DNA from: Bacteroidota bacterium
GTDB taxonomy: Bacteria > Bacteroidota > Bacteroidia > Sphingobacteriales > Sphingobacteriaceae
NCBI GenBank assembly: GCA_023450085.1
Contig: JAEXHI010000002.1
Location: 62,001 to 126,000 of the forward strand
DNA: 64,000 nucleotides
Reading direction: 5' to 3'
Shown: positions 61,458 through 64,000 of the stretch, in pieces
Layout: the number at the start of each line of letters is the position of its first letter
Numbering within the stretch: the first letter of the stretch is position 1
Translations under genes and position numbers: made by a program
Notes under the pieces: model-generated
Database searches by the model: none
What the model was told of the DNA's origin: nothing
The model's input: the letters and a program-made list of their open reading frames with translations, nothing else

Positions 61458-62411
61458 ATGAATGATGAGTTATTGATAAAGTTTCTGCTTAAGGAAACCA
61501 CGATAGAAGAAGCTAAACAGGTACAGGACTGGGTGGCAGAAAGTGCCGAAAATGCTACCTACTATCAACAATTGGAGCGGATATGGAATGAAAGTGCAGA
61601 TTTAGCTCCTACGGATACCGTTGATGAAGAAGTGGCTTGGCAGAAATTTAAACAACGGGTTGAAGAGAAATCAGCTTCGCCTGTAGTGAAAAAAATGAAA
61701 CCCAATGCCATTTGGTTACGAATAGCTGCGGTTTTTATATTTTGCTTCGGTGCTTGGCTAGCCTACCAGCAATTTGGAAATGCCTACACCGAATTAGAAA
61801 GTAATGCGCAGGTATTGAATAAGGCTTTGCCAGATGGCAGCCAATTGGTGCTCAACAAAAATACAAACATTAGCTACGTCACTGATTTTAAAACCAACCG
61901 AAAAGTAGAGCTGATCAGTGGCGAGGTGTTTTTTGATGTAGCACATGACCGTTCTCATCCATTTGTGATTGCAATTAACAAGGTGAAAGTAGAAGTAGTA
62001 GGTACTTCTTTCAACATTAAGCGGTTGCAAAATGGTGTAGAAGTTATTGTAGAGAGCGGTATTGTAAAGGTAAACAAAGGCAACCAGCAAGTTAAACTTA
62101 CCAAAGGTGAGCGTATAACGCTGCTGGATGATGAAGAAAAGTTGGAAAAAAAGCCAGTGGAGGATGAGCTGTATAATTATTATCGTACCCAATTGTTTGT
62201 AACCAACAATACTCCTTTGCCTAAGGTGATCAGTGTGCTCAACGAAGCTTATGGTGGTAAGGTTTCGTTAAGTGAGGGCGCAAAGTCCTTAGGTATTTCT
62301 ACTACTTTACCTTTTAAATATTCTTTGGAAGAAAACTTAAAAACGATTTGCAGCACCTTGAATTTGAAAATGCAGCGTAACGGCGATGAGATTTTGCTGT
62401 CTAAGAAATAG
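61458..62411 (+). CDS. FecR family anti-sigma factor
   Basis: A 317-residue inner-membrane anti-sigma factor. A cytoplasmic N-terminus (LLKFLLKETTIEEAKQVQDWV) is followed by one transmembrane helix (about 93-105, AVFIFCFGAWLAY) and a periplasmic FecR domain (LPDGSQLVLNKNT, ISGEVFFDVAHD). The C-terminal domain is DUF4974-like (ISVLNEAYGGKVSL). It is 10 bases after the sigma factor and 2 bases before the STN protein, a classic FecIR arrangement. Confidence 0.93.
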   Translation: MNDELLIKFLLKETTIEEAKQVQDWVAESAENATYYQQLERIWNESADLAPTDTVDEEVAWQKFKQRVEEKSASPVVKKMKPNAIWLRIAAVFIFCFGAWLAYQQFGNAYTELESNAQVLNKALPDGSQLVLNKNTNISYVTDFKTNRKVELISGEVFFDVAHDRSHPFVIAINKVKVEVVGTSFNIKRLQNGVEVIVESGIVKVNKGNQQVKLTKGERITLLDDEEKLEKKPVEDELYNYYRTQLFVTNNTPLPKVISVLNEAYGGKVSLSEGAKSLGISTTLPFKYSLEENLKTICSTLNLKMQRNGDEILLSKK

Positions 62412-62413
62412 AA

Positions 62414-64000
62414 ATGAAGAACCCAATATTTATCTTATTGCTCTTAATTAGCACTATTTGTGCCGCACAAACTTCTGTGGTCAATTATAATCAAAGTAAT
62501 CTTGCCAAAAGGGTGACCATGGATATTAAGGAAGAGAAAATAGGACTGGTACTGCAAAAAATAGGTAAAGCGGGAGGCTTTTATTTTACTTATAACGGTG
62601 CATTGTTTGCTAGAGATAGCATTGTGAATGTAAATGTGCGTAATAAGCCGGTACGAGAAATATTGGATGAACTTTTTGAGGGAAAGGTTGATTACAAGGA
62701 GAATGAGGAATATATCATTTTGCGCTATGCCGTTAACCATTTTTCTATAGAAGCAGAAAGCATTATTACGGCCGAGAATCTTTACAGCATTACTGGTAGG
62801 GTAGTAGATATTCAAACGGGTAAGAGAGTGAAGAATGCGAGTGTGTATGAAAAGCGCTTGCTTCAATCAGCCTTAACAGATGAGGAAGGTTTTTTTAGTT
62901 TAAAGTTTAAGGGCGAACATAATGGCATTATCTTAACGGCCAGTAAAGAAACCTATCGCGACACTTCGATTATTTTTCTTTCCAGTATTGATGTAAAACC
63001 TGAGGGTTATGATGATCCCGATAAAGAAAAGGGTACTTTCTTTTCTGATATGTTGGATAATTTAAAAATTGGACGCTGGCTAACCTCTTCTAAGCAACGG
63101 ATCCAAAATATGAATATTCCCAGCTTTCTGACCAATATGCCTGTACAGGCTTCTTTAACGCCTGGTCTTAGCTCTAGAGGAAGTATGAGTGGGAGTGTGG
63201 TGAATAAATTTTCTCTCAATTTGGTGGGTGGCTACACTGCAGGAGTTGATGGTTTAGAGATGGCAGGAATTTTCAATCTTAACAAAGCTGATGTAAGATA
63301 TGTACAATTAGCAGGTATATCGAATATGGTGGGCGGAAGTACTGAAGGCGTGCAAATGGCTGGGATATTCAATATGGTTGGGAAAAATGCCAATGGTGTA
63401 CAATTATCAAGTGCTTACAATCATGTAAAGGGTAACCTAAATGGCATACAAATGTCTACCGTTAACTATGTAAATGGTTTTACCGAAGGCTTACAGCTTT
63501 CAGCGGTTTCTAATACGGCAAATGGTAGTTTGCGGGGTTTTCAAATGACGGGATTGATTAATGCGGTACGTAAAGAAAGTAATGGAATGCAACTTTCGGC
63601 GGTTGGGAACGTAACTCTTAAAGGGATGAGAGGGATGCAGTTTTCCGGAATCTTTAACTACGCCAAACACAATAAAGGCCTTCAGCTAGGTTTGATTAAT
63701 CTCGCCGATACTTCTACGGGCGTAAGTTTGGGGCTAATTAATATTGTAAAGCATGGCTATCACAAAGTGAGTATTTCTTCCAATGATTTGATTAATGCCA
63801 ATGTTTCTTTTAAAAGTGGCAATGCAAATTTGTATACCATATTTATGCTGGGTAAAAACTTTGTCGATAATGAAAATATAGAAACATTTGGTTTGGGGCT
63901 TGGGCATGATTTCTTTGCTGGGAGAAGACTTTCTTTTTCGACCGAAGTAACCGCACAACATCTGTATTTAGGGCGATGGGATTATGCCAATATCCTTAAC
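62414..64000 (+). CDS. STN + carboxypeptidase-regulatory + LA_2272-repeat protein (partial)
   Basis: An open frame of 529 codons running off the window end. Signal peptide MKNPIFILLLLISTICAAQ; STN domain (about 33-110: LVLQKIGKAGGFYFTY, VREILDELFEGK); CarboxypepD_reg-like domain (about 122-200: SITGRVVDIQTGKRVKNASV). LA_2272-type repeats follow (about 264-445: GLEMAGIFNLNKA, GVQMAGIFNMVGK, GLQLSAVSNTANG), then a barrel-like end matching that of the 57509 protein. STN domains relay signals to FecR. Here the usual TonB receptor barrel is replaced by surface repeats. Confidence 0.82.
   Translation, partial: MKNPIFILLLLISTICAAQTSVVNYNQSNLAKRVTMDIKEEKIGLVLQKIGKAGGFYFTYNGALFARDSIVNVNVRNKPVREILDELFEGKVDYKENEEYIILRYAVNHFSIEAESIITAENLYSITGRVVDIQTGKRVKNASVYEKRLLQSALTDEEGFFSLKFKGEHNGIILTASKETYRDTSIIFLSSIDVKPEGYDDPDKEKGTFFSDMLDNLKIGRWLTSSKQRIQNMNIPSFLTNMPVQASLTPGLSSRGSMSGSVVNKFSLNLVGGYTAGVDGLEMAGIFNLNKADVRYVQLAGISNMVGGSTEGVQMAGIFNMVGKNANGVQLSSAYNHVKGNLNGIQMSTVNYVNGFTEGLQLSAVSNTANGSLRGFQMTGLINAVRKESNGMQLSAVGNVTLKGMRGMQFSGIFNYAKHNKGLQLGLINLADTSTGVSLGLINIVKHGYHKVSISSNDLINANVSFKSGNANLYTIFMLGKNFVDNENIETFGLGLGHDFFAGRRLSFSTEVTAQHLYLGRWDYANILN

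Noticed and set aside
1..64000. tRNA, rRNA, CRISPR, integrase, transposase or prophage genes
   Set aside because: None could be supported by reading both strands; weak tRNA-like stretches did not form a cloverleaf.

Overview
The window comes from a Bacteroidota chromosome, most likely family Sphingobacteriaceae and Pedobacter-like. This rests on several independent signs: a type IX secretion C-terminal domain, a SusC/FecA-style TonB receptor, an ECF sigma / FecR pair followed by an STN-domain protein, Bacteroidota promoters of the TTG-N20-TAnnTTTG kind, almost no Shine-Dalgarno sequences, low GC, and many intergenic palindromic repeats (GTCATnCnGAG type, AAcCCTGAAGGGGTGACAT type). The genus is inference. 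No tRNA, rRNA, CRISPR array, transposase or prophage was seen.

Layout. 1-9 kb is core housekeeping: a GNAT acetyltransferase, rsgA, and a minus-strand lipid operon yceD-rpmF-plsX-fabH-accB-accC. Next come a small secreted protein and pdxA divergent from rsmA. 9.9-18.8 kb holds an S41 protease, a hydroxyacid dehydrogenase, an OsmC protein, a giant ELWxxDGT-repeat surface protein with a T9SS sorting signal, greA, a HIT protein, a MazG-like enzyme and an AraC regulator. 18.8-24.2 kb is a probable metal/siderophore uptake module (TonB receptor plus DUF4374 lipoprotein) followed by two orphan exported proteins. 24.3-37.3 kb is mixed: dtd, an overlapping pair of unknown exported proteins, a fructokinase-like kinase, a transglutaminase-like protein, a methyltransferase, DUF1345, a penicillin/AHL-acylase, a D15-type barrel and a DUF885 protein.

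37.4-43.9 kb is a fatty-acid beta-oxidation operon: MarR regulator, fadB-like, a four-helix-bundle protein, fadA, acyl-CoA dehydrogenase. 44.2-48.9 kb is an accessory island of lipoproteins with a partial duplication: two tandem-FKBP proteins, one single FKBP protein, one DUF5648 protein and a frameshifted remnant of another. 48.9-56.9 kb carries a photolyase, a TIGR01777 epimerase, an esterase, a 2-hydroxyacid dehydrogenase, an aldose-epimerase-like protein and a phosphocholine-specific phospholipase C.

57.5-64.0 kb is a tightly packed six-gene operon running off the window end: LA_2272-repeat surface protein, GIN-domain lipoprotein, fatty-acid hydroxylase fused to DUF4833, ECF sigma, FecR, and a protein in which the STN plus carboxypeptidase-regulatory N-terminus is joined to LA_2272 repeats rather than a TonB-dependent barrel. 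This operon is the best candidate for an undescribed system: a FecIR-like signalling pathway whose outer-membrane sensor appears not to be a TonB transporter and whose operon also encodes a paralogue of that sensor.
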